A stretch of DNA of 64,000 nt, from the NCBI GenBank assembly GCA_001263235.1, contig LGRD01000031.1, positions 62,001 to 126,000 of the forward strand. The letters are read 5' to 3'. The notes under the pieces are model-generated. The model worked only from the letters and a program-made list of their open reading frames with translations, had not been told where the DNA came from and did not search any database. Of the stretch, positions 17,248 to 25,724 are shown in pieces. The DNA comes from Methylibium sp. NZG (GTDB lineage Bacteria > Pseudomonadota > Gammaproteobacteria > Burkholderiales > Burkholderiaceae_C). A program made the position numbers and the translations under genes. Each line of letters begins with the position of its first letter. Positions within the stretch are counted from its first letter, which is position 1.

Positions 17248-17748
17248 ATGACGCAAGCCAGTGCCGCCACAGCCCCCGCCACCGAAACGAAATCCTCTGC
17301 CGGCGGCCGGCGCATCCAGGTCCGGCGTTCGGGCGTGCATGGTAAGGGCGTCTTCGCACTGGCGCCGCTGTCGCGCGGCGAAGTGGTGATTGAGTACAAG
17401 GGCGAGGTCATCAGCTGGAAGGAGGCGCTGCGCCGCCACCCGCATGACCCGAAAGACCCTGATCACACCTTTTACTTTCACGTCGATGAGAAGAACGTCA
17501 TCGACGCCAAGTTCGGCGGCAACGCGGCGCGCTGGATCAACCATGCCTGCCAGCCCAACTGCGAGGCCGATGAAGTGGACGGCCGCATCTTCATCAAGGC
17601 TCGGCGCAACATCCAACCCGGCGAAGAGCTGTTCTACGACTACGGCCTGGTGCTCGACGAACGCCAGACGCCGAAGGTGAAGAAGCAGTTCGAGTGCCGC
17701 TGCGGCACGCGCAAGTGCCGCGGCACGATGCTCGCGCCCAAGCGCTGA
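17248..17748 (+). CDS. SET domain protein-lysine methyltransferase with post-SET zinc motif
   Basis: A 166-residue protein consisting almost entirely of a SET domain (about 28-140) and a post-SET Cys cluster. The AdoMet and catalytic motifs are intact: GVHGKGVFA, NHACQPNCEA from residue 98, and GEELFYDYG with the catalytic Tyr near 131; CRCGTRKCRG near the C-terminus matches the post-SET zinc site together with the Cys in the NHACQPN motif. It should methylate lysine on a protein in the cytoplasm. In-frame ATGs at 17221 and 17230 are alternative starts. It is divergent from topB and followed by birA. Confidence 0.85.
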   Translation: MTQASAATAPATETKSSAGGRRIQVRRSGVHGKGVFALAPLSRGEVVIEYKGEVISWKEALRRHPHDPKDPDHTFYFHVDEKNVIDAKFGGNAARWINHACQPNCEADEVDGRIFIKARRNIQPGEELFYDYGLVLDERQTPKVKKQFECRCGTRKCRGTMLAPKR

Positions 17749-17773
17749 ACCGCCCGCCGCCCGCGCCGTGGAC

Positions 17774-18808
17774 ATGCCGGACCGCCCGCTGGATCGCACC
17801 ACTGAGCGTGACACGCGCTGGAACGCAAGCGCGCTGCGCGAGCAACTCGACCCGCTGCTGCCCGGCTTGAGTGTGGAGGTGCTGGCGCGCACCGCGTCGA
17901 CCAACTCGGTGCTGCTCGAACGCCTTCGTGCCGGCTTGGCCGCAGCCCGCGACGAAGCCGACATCGCAGCAGACGGCCGTGCCGACAGCGCCCCCGACGC
18001 CGCCCCGGCCCTCGTGCGCCGCAGCGTCGAAAGCGCCGCCTTCGCGCGCCGCTCGACGCTTGCGGCGCCCTGCCTGCTGGTGACCGAGCAGCAGACCGCC
18101 GGCCGCGGCCGGCACGGCCGCACCTGGCACTCGGCGATCGATGGCGCGGCCGGCGCGTCGCTGACGTTCTCGCTCTCGCTGAGCTTGCGGCGGGACGACT
18201 GGTCCGGCCTGTCGCTCGCCGTGGGTGTGGCCTTGGCCGATGCGCTGGACCCACGCCAGGCGCCTGGACAGGCGAACATCGGCCTGAAGTGGCCGAACGA
18301 TCTGTGGCTGATGGACGGTACCGGCCTCGGCCGAAAGCTCGGCGGCATCCTGATCGAAACCGTCGCAGCCGGCGCGCACCGGCAGGCCGTGATCGGCATC
18401 GGGCTGAACGTGCAGCCGATCGTGCAATCGGTGGGTGCAGACGCTGCGAGCACCGGCTTCGCGTCGCTGCATGAACTCGACGCCACGGCCAGCGCAACGG
18501 GTGTGCTGCATCGGGTCGCGTTGCCGCTGGCGCTGGCGCTGCGGCAGTTTGAACGCAGCGGCTTCAGCGCCTTCTGCGACCGCTTTGCTGCGCGCGACCT
18601 GCTGCGCGGCCGATCCGTTCACACCACCCAGCCCGACGTGCCGCGGGGCGTGGCCCAGGGCGTCTCCGATCAGGGCGCGCTGCTTGTGCAGACCGACGCC
18701 GGCCTCCTGCCAGTGACCAGCGGCGAGGTCAGCGTGCGCCTGAATCCGGTTGCCGGCGCGCAAGTCAGCCCGGCGTTCGATGCCTCTGTGGCGGGGGCCG
18801 CATGCTGA
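17774..18808 (+). CDS. birA: Biotin-[acetyl-CoA-carboxylase] ligase
   Basis: A 344-residue biotin protein ligase that attaches biotin to the carboxylase carrier protein through biotinyl-AMP. Diagnostic motifs are STNS near residue 40, the nucleotide/biotin loop TAGRGRHGRTW near 114, KWPNDLW near 173 and GGILIE. There is no N-terminal helix-turn-helix, so it cannot act as the biotin repressor (monofunctional class). A roughly 45-residue Ala/Asp/Arg-rich insertion separates the STNS motif from the RGRHGR loop and is unusual. The start is ATG 17774 or GTG 17768. Its last seven bases overlap the next gene. Confidence 0.93.
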   Translation: MPDRPLDRTTERDTRWNASALREQLDPLLPGLSVEVLARTASTNSVLLERLRAGLAAARDEADIAADGRADSAPDAAPALVRRSVESAAFARRSTLAAPCLLVTEQQTAGRGRHGRTWHSAIDGAAGASLTFSLSLSLRRDDWSGLSLAVGVALADALDPRQAPGQANIGLKWPNDLWLMDGTGLGRKLGGILIETVAAGAHRQAVIGIGLNVQPIVQSVGADAASTGFASLHELDATASATGVLHRVALPLALALRQFERSGFSAFCDRFAARDLLRGRSVHTTQPDVPRGVAQGVSDQGALLVQTDAGLLPVTSGEVSVRLNPVAGAQVSPAFDASVAGAAC

Positions 18809-19590
18809 AAGGCCTGTTGCTGCTGCTGGTGCTGGCCAATGCGGTGTTCTTCGCCTGGGCGCAGGGCTGGATCGACGGGCCCACCGGCGTGCGCGCCCAC
18901 GGCGACCGCGAGCCCGAGCGGCTCGGCCAGCAGGTGCGGCCCGAGGTGGTGCAGATTCTGTCGGCGGTGCCGCCGGCAAAGTCGGCGTCGGGGCCCGGCG
19001 GGCCGATGGTGGTGCCGGCCACTGCGGCATCGGCACCCACTGTCGTTGCGCCCACTGTTTCTGCGCCGGCCCCCGCAACACCGCCGGCCGCGCCCGCGTC
19101 GGTGGCCGCCGCCACCCCGCCACTGGCCTGCCTGGAGGCCGGCCCGTTCACCCCGGTGGAGGCCGCGGCGGCCGAAGCGGCCGTGCGCTCGGCGCTGCCC
19201 GACGGCAGCTGGGTCAGCGTCAAGTCGAGCCGGCCGGGGCTGTGGATGGTCTACCTCGGCAAGTTCAAGGACCGCGAGGAGCAACTGAAGCGGCAGGACG
19301 AGCTGCGCACGATGCGCGTCGAGTACGACGACCTGCGCAGCCCGGCGGAGCTGCTGCCCGGGCTGTCGCTCGGCCGCTTCGAGGAGCGCGCCAACGCGGT
19401 CAACGCGCAAGAGAAGTTCACACAGCGCGGCATTCGCAACACCCGCGTGATCGAGGTGCGGCCACCGGCCAACACGGTGCTGTTGCGGGTCGACAAAGCG
19501 CCGCCGGTGCTGGCGGCGCAAGCGCTCGGGCTCAACTCCAGCGCGTTGGGCAAGGGCTTCGTGCCGTGCACGAGGGGTGGGTCGAACTGA
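18802..19590 (+). CDS. SPOR domain-containing membrane protein
   Basis: A 262-residue protein with one N-terminal membrane helix (about 3-20), a Pro/Ala-rich periplasmic linker (about 60-110) and a C-terminal SPOR-like domain (about 130-215) expected to bind denuded peptidoglycan glycan at septa. The ATG lies inside the end of birA (ATGCTGA), so translation is coupled. The birA-SPOR linkage is common in Burkholderiales, where a type III pantothenate kinase gene often sits between them; it is absent here. The last 59 bases overlap the convergent S8 protease gene. Confidence 0.75.
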   Translation: MLKGLLLLLVLANAVFFAWAQGWIDGPTGVRAHGDREPERLGQQVRPEVVQILSAVPPAKSASGPGGPMVVPATAASAPTVVAPTVSAPAPATPPAAPASVAAATPPLACLEAGPFTPVEAAAAEAAVRSALPDGSWVSVKSSRPGLWMVYLGKFKDREEQLKRQDELRTMRVEYDDLRSPAELLPGLSLGRFEERANAVNAQEKFTQRGIRNTRVIEVRPPANTVLLRVDKAPPVLAAQALGLNSSALGKGFVPCTRGGSN

Positions 19591-21457
19591 GCGCGATCAG
19601 TCGCCGGTGGCGCAGCGCCACCACACCCGTCGCCAACAACGCCAGCCACCCCACGCCCAGCGCGCCGCCGCCGCCCCCTTCGGCCTGCGCGGTGGCTGCG
19701 TCGTCGGGCGGCAAGTCGGTGCCGAGTGCGGCGGCCGTGCGCAGGTCGCCGCTGTCGATCACCTCGGCCTGGCGCGCCGGGGCCACGTAGACAGCCGGGT
19801 CGAGCGCGTATTGCAGCGCCTGCGGTGCGTCCAGGATGCCTGCCCCGCAGGTGCTGACCGTGCAGGCGCAGCGCCCCGGGTTCTGCGCCGAGCACACGGC
19901 CATCAGCGACGAAGCCACGTGGGGCCGCGCACTCCGCCGCACGCCGTCGATAAGTTGCGGCACGCTCAACGCCGGGTTGCTGCTCAACATCAGGCTCAGC
20001 ACGCCGGCCACCACCGGCGCAGCAAAGCTGGTGCCCGAGTGGTTGCCATAGCTGGCGGCCCCGGGCTCCCGCAGGCCCAGATTGTCCAGCGTCAGGAGGC
20101 CGTCGTCGCCCAGCAGCGCGCCCCATGCGCCTTCGGTGGTCGGGTCGCCGCCCACCGTCGACACCACGACAGCGGGGCCGAAGTTGGAGTAGTTGGCCTT
20201 GAAGCCGTCGCGGTTCAACGCGGCCACGCCGATGACGCGAGCGCAACTCGCCGGCCGCTTCACGCTGCCGTGGCCGTTGCCGGCGGCGGCCACCACCACC
20301 GTGCCCACCGCAGCGAGGTCGTCGATCGCCTCCTGGTAGGCCGGGTTGCAGGCCGCGCTGCCGCCGAAGCTGATGTTGACGATGCGTGCCGGGTTCGGGT
20401 TCAGCGGCACGCCCACGACCGGCAGGCCGGCGGCCCAACGCATCGCGTCGACTATGTCGGCCACCTCGGCGCCGCACTTGCCGGCCACGCGCACCGGCAG
20501 CACGCGCGCACCCCAGTGGATGCCGGCCACGCCGGCGCCGTTGTCGGTGCTGGCGCCGACGATGCCGGCAATGACCGTGCCGTGCCAGGTGCTGCGCTGA
20601 ACGTCGCAGCCACCGAACAGCGCGGGGTTGGCGTCCTTGTCGGCCTGCGACACGCCGTCGCCGGGGTCGCTCGGGTCGGCGTCGCGGCCGTCGCCGTCGG
20701 TGGCGATGGCGAGGTCGGAGACGAAGTCGAAGCCCGGCAGCAACTGCCCGTCGAGGTCGGGGTGCGCGGTGATGCCGGTGTCGAGCACGGCCACCACGGC
20801 CTGCGCGTTGCCGGCAGCGTTGCCGGTGCCGGTCACCGCCCATGCCGATTGCACCCCCGGCACGCCGCGCAGCCGGTCGGCCACGGCATTGGCGCTGCTG
20901 CCGGAGACCGGGCGCAACCACCACTGGCCGGTCGAGCTGGCGCTGGCCGCAAAGTACGGGTCGTTGGGCACTTGCTGAAGCTGCTCGCGGTCGTTGGGCA
21001 CGACCCATTCGACGTCGGGCTGCGAGCGCAAGGTGTCGGCCAGGCGCTGCACGTCGGCGGGCAACAGCGGGCGGCCGAAGTCGAGCAACTGCGCCGCGCG
21101 GCCCACCGGCCGCTGGCGCGGCTGGCCCAGGCCGGCCACGGCGAGCACTTTGTTCATGCGTTCGGCCCGCAGCGCGCTCTGGGCTTCAGCCCGTGCCTGA
21201 GCCTGCGCAGCCGTCATCGCGCGTTCGGCGTTGGCGCCCAGCAGCGCTGCATCCCTGGCGGGCACGTCGCGCAGCTTGACGATCAGGCCGGCGGCCGGCG
21301 CCGGCTGCGAGAGCGCCGCGGCCGAGAGGCCACTCGACGCCGCGCCGGCACCCGGCACCCACGCTGCCAGGGCCAGAAAGCCCGCCGCCAACGCCCACGT
21401 CGAGAAGGCCCGCGGGCCGACGCGCGGACTGACCGAGCAGGCCGGGTCGGGGTTCAT
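19532..21457 (-). CDS. Secreted S8 (subtilisin-like) serine protease with Gly-rich C-terminal sorting tail, copy B
   Basis: A 641-residue protease: signal peptide (about 1-40), an inhibitor-I9-like propeptide (about 55-165, ending near VEWVVPNDREQLQQVPND), then the S8 catalytic domain with Asp226 (VLDTGI), His292 (STWHGT) and Ser477 (HSGTSFAAP). Cys-rich segment CACTVSTCGAGILDA near 530 probably forms a disulfide. The C-terminus has Gly5, a hydrophobic helix and Arg residues (ALRHRR), resembling GlyGly-CTERM surface-sorting signals handled by rhombosortase. It is the distal gene of a three-gene minus-strand unit and a paralogue of the gene upstream. The final 20 residues after the tail are atypical and overlap the SPOR gene. 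Confidence 0.9.
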   Translation of the reverse strand: MNPDPACSVSPRVGPRAFSTWALAAGFLALAAWVPGAGAASSGLSAAALSQPAPAAGLIVKLRDVPARDAALLGANAERAMTAAQAQARAEAQSALRAERMNKVLAVAGLGQPRQRPVGRAAQLLDFGRPLLPADVQRLADTLRSQPDVEWVVPNDREQLQQVPNDPYFAASASSTGQWWLRPVSGSSANAVADRLRGVPGVQSAWAVTGTGNAAGNAQAVVAVLDTGITAHPDLDGQLLPGFDFVSDLAIATDGDGRDADPSDPGDGVSQADKDANPALFGGCDVQRSTWHGTVIAGIVGASTDNGAGVAGIHWGARVLPVRVAGKCGAEVADIVDAMRWAAGLPVVGVPLNPNPARIVNISFGGSAACNPAYQEAIDDLAAVGTVVVAAAGNGHGSVKRPASCARVIGVAALNRDGFKANYSNFGPAVVVSTVGGDPTTEGAWGALLGDDGLLTLDNLGLREPGAASYGNHSGTSFAAPVVAGVLSLMLSSNPALSVPQLIDGVRRSARPHVASSLMAVCSAQNPGRCACTVSTCGAGILDAPQALQYALDPAVYVAPARQAEVIDSGDLRTAAALGTDLPPDDAATAQAEGGGGGALGVGWLALLATGVVALRHRRLIALSSTHPSCTARSPCPTRWS

Positions 21458-21495
21458 GCGCAAAATGCGCAAAAGGGCCGGCCGGCCACGTCGCC

Positions 21496-23547
21496 TCACG
21501 TTGGGCGGCGCTGCCCGGCGACGCGGCGCAAACCGCCCACGGCGGCGGCGAGCAGCAGCAACCAGACGCCGCCCAGCGCGCCGCCACCGCCACCGCCACC
21601 ATCGCTTTGCGGCGCGGAGGCCGGCGGCGTGACCACCGGCACCGCCGCCACCGTGACGGTGCTGCTGGCGACCGACTGTGCGGCGGTGTTGTCGGTGACC
21701 GTCAGGTTCACGGTGAAGCTGCCGGCGGCCATCGGCGTGGCCGTGGCGATGACGCCGTCTGTAGCGCCGACGAACGTGCTCACGATGCCACCAGTGTTGG
21801 TGATCGCCCAGGCGTAGCTCGCCACGGTGCGGCCGGCCGGCAGCGTGGTGCCCGCGGCACTGAAGCTCACCGCCTGGCCGGCTTGCGGCGCGGTCGGCGT
21901 GACACCGATGCTCGCCTGCAAGCCCACGCCTGCCACCGCGGCGGCGACCGCGGCGCCGGCATCCAGCATGCCGGCGCCGCAGGTGGTGTTGGTGCAGTAG
22001 CACTCGCTTTGGTCGCGTTGCGGCTGACCGATCGGGTTGGGTGCCTCGCACTGCCCGGTTCCGACCGAACCGCCGGTGGTTGGAAATGCCCGAGCCGTCG
22101 AACGCATCAGCGCGCGCAGCCCGGCGGGCGTGATGGCCGGGTTGGCCGACAGCATCAACCCGGCGGCGCCCGCCACCAGCGGCGCCGAGAAGCTGGTGCC
22201 GACGGAGATGTCGAAGCTGTCCGTGTACGTCGCGCCGCCAGCGCCTGCCACCGGCGTGGTGGTGCCGGCGTTGGAGGTCGTCATGATGGGGTACAGGCAC
22301 GCCCCGGCAAGGTTGACGCAGTTGCCACCCGGCGCGCTGATGCTGATCTGCGGGCCGATGTCGGAAAAGCCCACCTTCGTGCCCACATGGCGCAACCCGG
22401 CCACCCCGATCACGCCGACGCAATTGGCCGGCGAGCTGACCGCGTGGCCCGAGCTGTTGCCGGCCGACGCGATGATCGCCACGCCCGCCGCGGTGATCGC
22501 GTTCACCGCCTGCTGGTAGGCCGCGCTGCACGCGCCTTCACCGCCCAGGCTCATGTTGAGGATGCGCGCCGGGTTGGGGTTGGCCGGCACCGCCGGATCG
22601 CCCGTTGCCAAGCCCGCCGCCCAGTTCATGCCCGCGATGATGTCGGAGTCGTAGCCGCCGCACTTGCCCAGCACGCGCACCGGCAGCACGCGCACCGTGC
22701 GGCCCACGCTGGCGATGCCCTCGCCGTTGTTGGTCAGCGCGCCGATCAGGCCGGCCGTCTGCGTGCCGTGCCAGGAGCTGTTGGACGTGCCGCAGGCCTG
22801 GAACTCGCCCGCGGCGTTCTCGTTCGCGGTGATCCAGTCGCCCGGGTCCGACGGGTCGGCATCGCGCCCGTTGCCATCGTTGGCGATGCCGAACGTGCCA
22901 TCGTGCTGGGCGATCATGTCGTAGCCCGGCAGCATGTTGCCGCCCAGCGCCACGGTCTTGAGGTCGGGGTGGTCGAAGCGGATGCCGGTGTCCAGCACCG
23001 CCACCACGACGCTCGAACTGCCGGTCGTCAGGTTCCACGCCGTCTCGACATCGAGCGACGACCTCACGTCGCCCACCGGCGCGCGCAGGTACCACTGGCC
23101 CGACACCGGCCCGCCCGCCGCGCCCACCACCGCGCGCGTGGTGTAGAACGAATCGTTCGGCGCCACCTGAATGCGGCGGCGCTGGTCGGGCACGGCGTAT
23201 TCGATGTCGCCCTCGGCCCCCAGCCGTTGCGCGAGCTGCTCCGACGTCATGCCGCTGGCGAACACCACCTGCGTGCGATCGGCCACGCCGGCACCGGCGC
23301 GCAGGGCCATGCCCGTCCGCTGGCCCAGCGCCTGCGCGCGCTCGGTGCGCTCGTGAGTGGCCGACAGGGCGCGCATGCGGGCGAGTGACGAGTCGGCCTT
23401 GTACTTCACGATCACACGCGCAGCGCCTGGTGCAGCGGCCGCGGCGGTGGCGGCCTGCGACGGCGCGCCTTGCGCGTGGGTGTTGAGCGAGATCGGCGCC
23501 AGCAGGCTCGCGCACGTCAGGGCCAGGGTCGAGAGTGAAGTGCGCAT
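21496..23547 (-). CDS. Secreted S8 serine protease with PKD domain and Gly-rich C-terminal sorting tail, copy A
   Basis: A 683-residue protease: signal peptide (about 1-26), I9-like propeptide (about 42-130), S8 domain with Asp186 (VLDTGI), His260 (SSWHGT) and Ser452 (VGTSFSAP), a PKD-type beta-sandwich (about 560-645) and a tail of Gly8, a hydrophobic helix and Arg residues, again GlyGly-CTERM-like. It shares with copy B the DGxGRDADPSDPGD insertion after the Asp site and the paired Cys positions, so the two arose by tandem duplication; copy B lacks the PKD domain. It lies 50 bases downstream of the propeptide-like lipoprotein and 38 bases upstream of copy B. Confidence 0.92.
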   Translation of the reverse strand: MRTSLSTLALTCASLLAPISLNTHAQGAPSQAATAAAAAPGAARVIVKYKADSSLARMRALSATHERTERAQALGQRTGMALRAGAGVADRTQVVFASGMTSEQLAQRLGAEGDIEYAVPDQRRRIQVAPNDSFYTTRAVVGAAGGPVSGQWYLRAPVGDVRSSLDVETAWNLTTGSSSVVVAVLDTGIRFDHPDLKTVALGGNMLPGYDMIAQHDGTFGIANDGNGRDADPSDPGDWITANENAAGEFQACGTSNSSWHGTQTAGLIGALTNNGEGIASVGRTVRVLPVRVLGKCGGYDSDIIAGMNWAAGLATGDPAVPANPNPARILNMSLGGEGACSAAYQQAVNAITAAGVAIIASAGNSSGHAVSSPANCVGVIGVAGLRHVGTKVGFSDIGPQISISAPGGNCVNLAGACLYPIMTTSNAGTTTPVAGAGGATYTDSFDISVGTSFSAPLVAGAAGLMLSANPAITPAGLRALMRSTARAFPTTGGSVGTGQCEAPNPIGQPQRDQSECYCTNTTCGAGMLDAGAAVAAAVAGVGLQASIGVTPTAPQAGQAVSFSAAGTTLPAGRTVASYAWAITNTGGIVSTFVGATDGVIATATPMAAGSFTVNLTVTDNTAAQSVASSTVTVAAVPVVTPPASAPQSDGGGGGGGALGGVWLLLLAAAVGGLRRVAGQRRPT

Positions 23548-23597
23548 GGTCGGTACTCTGCTGGGGGCGGGTTGATCTTTGAAAACCGCACGCCGGT

Positions 23598-23987
23598 TCA
23601 GGGCGTCACGATCCGTTTGCGTTCGTCGCGCTGCACCACTTCGAAAGCGGCCTTGTCGGCAGACAGGCGCAGATAGGCCGCCTCGCACGCCTGAACATCG
23701 GCACACCGCAGCGCCAGCGCATGCCACTGCGGGCTGCTGGCGGCGAGGTAGCGTGCATTTGTACCGGCGGCAGCGGCCACCTGTGTCGCAATGGCCGCGG
23801 TGTCGGCCGACGCCCCGGCGGGCTTTGCCAGCTTGACGAGCACGCGCAACTCCGCAGACGCTGCCGGCGCGGCCGACGGCGCAGCCGACGCCGATGCCAC
23901 CACCGGCGCCGCCCCGGGCGTGGGCGCGGCACAAGCCGCCAGGCAGCTCACCGACACGGCCACCGTGGCGAACGAAGATTTACACAT
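23598..23987 (-). CDS. Small lipoprotein resembling a stand-alone S8 protease propeptide (I9-like)
   Basis: A 129-residue predicted lipoprotein (lipobox LAAC, Cys19) with an Ala/Pro-rich linker to about residue 44 and one small domain (45-129). That domain parallels the propeptides of the two S8 proteases downstream: RVLVKL at its start (copy A RVIVKY), a helix with QACEAAYLRL, and AFEVVQRDERKRI at its end (copy A DIEYAVPDQRRRI; copy B VEWVVPNDREQL). It has no catalytic domain. As first gene of the unit, it may be a membrane-held inhibitor or folding helper of these proteases. The resemblance was judged by eye; the function is inferred. Confidence 0.6.
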   Translation of the reverse strand: MCKSSFATVAVSVSCLAACAAPTPGAAPVVASASAAPSAAPAASAELRVLVKLAKPAGASADTAAIATQVAAAAGTNARYLAASSPQWHALALRCADVQACEAAYLRLSADKAAFEVVQRDERKRIVTP

Positions 23988-24073
23988 GGCCGCCAGTGTA
24001 GGCGGCGGGCTCTGTGGTCACGTTGCCGGACATATGGTGTTACCTCGGCAACACGGCCTTCCGGAAACGTAAA

Positions 24074-24093
24074 GGGGCTCCTCACGGAGCCCC
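24074..24093 (-). terminator. Stem-loop downstream of the BrnT-type toxin-antitoxin pair
   Basis: A perfect 8-bp stem (GGGGCTCC/GGAGCCCC) with a TCAC loop, followed on the minus strand by only three T residues. It lies 28 bases beyond the antitoxin stop, so it could end that transcript, though the short T-run makes it a weak intrinsic terminator. Confidence 0.5.
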
Positions 24094-24121
24094 TCACTCT
24101 TGCACGCAACCCCTCGGACCC

Positions 24122-24388
24122 TCAAGCAGGGAGTCGCTTGCGGGCCGGGCGTGGAGCGGGCCGTGCCGTCAGACCCTGCGCCTCCTGCGCAAACGCCAAC
24201 ACACTGGCCAATGCCTTGTTGACGGCTTCTGATGTCGGAAACGCCTTGTGAATATCGGGCTGCAGCACCACAACGTTGCTCCCGTGCGAGTAGCGCTTGA
24301 AGTACTTGCCGCGCACACCCTTCCCAAGTTGCTCTCGCTTCAACTCGGGAATGTCGGGTTCAGTCGTATTCGTAGATGCCTTTTTCAT
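24122..24388 (-). CDS. Putative antitoxin of a BrnT-type toxin-antitoxin pair
   Basis: An 88-residue basic protein. The segment GVRGKYFKRYSHGSNVVVLQPDI followed by an acidic/helical FPTSEAVNKAL region is the pattern of the non-BrnA antitoxins often found after brnT-like toxins. ATG 24388 lies 29 bases inside the end of the toxin gene, a typical toxin-first overlap of this family. It presumably binds the toxin and represses the shared promoter. The Arg/Pro/Ala-rich C-terminus is probably disordered. Confidence 0.7.
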   Translation of the reverse strand: MKKASTNTTEPDIPELKREQLGKGVRGKYFKRYSHGSNVVVLQPDIHKAFPTSEAVNKALASVLAFAQEAQGLTARPAPRPARKRLPA

Positions 24389-24632
24389 ATCGTGTTGCTT
24401 TCCGCGCGCTGATGATCCGAACACTGTTGCGCCGCTCGGTGTGAATCACCACAAGTAGCCGCCCCTCGCCAGAGACACCGTAGGTCCGGCTGCGATCTTC
24501 CGACTCGGAGTGATCCGTGTCTGTGAAGGTCAGCGCCATGGAATCACCAAACACACTCACCGCCTCGTCGAACGATACGCCGTGCTTGCGCAGATTGCTC
24601 GCAGCTTTGGTTTCGTCCCACTCGAATTTGAG
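24360..24632 (-). CDS. brnT: BrnT-type toxin without a recognisable start codon
   Basis: The frame encodes a nearly complete BrnT ribonuclease-like toxin: KFEWDETKAASNLRKHGVSF at its N-terminus, then SVFGDSMALTFTD and the C-terminal strands with RIISARKATRYEK. Between the in-frame TAA at 24681-24683 and residue SVFGD there is no ATG, GTG or TTG; the position where relatives have Met reads CTC (24630-24632), nine bases after a good GGAGG. The first usual start is GTG 24560, which would delete the conserved FEWD/KHGVSF region. The gene is therefore either inactivated by start-codon loss or uses a non-standard start. It begins right after gapA. Confidence 0.65.
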   Translation of the reverse strand, partial: LKFEWDETKAASNLRKHGVSFDEAVSVFGDSMALTFTDTDHSESEDRSRTYGVSGEGRLLVVIHTERRNSVRIISARKATRYEKGIYEYD

Positions 24633-24669
24633 CTCGCAGCGCCTCCGAGCACCTTCACTTTGGTGGCAC

Positions 24670-25689
<1,020 letters not shown>

Positions 25690-25724
25690 TCAGTCTCGAA
25701 GATCGAGGGCGCCGCAGGGCTTCT

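Noticed and set aside
19577-21817. 746-codon plus-strand open frame across the S8 tandem
   Set aside because: Shadow of the two protease genes; Arg/Ala/His-rich and spanning two real genes.
24022-24052. GTTGCCG/CGGCAAC inverted repeat upstream of the propeptide-like lipoprotein
   Set aside because: Seven-base arms with a 17-base gap are expected by chance in such G+C-rich DNA; not strong enough to call an operator.
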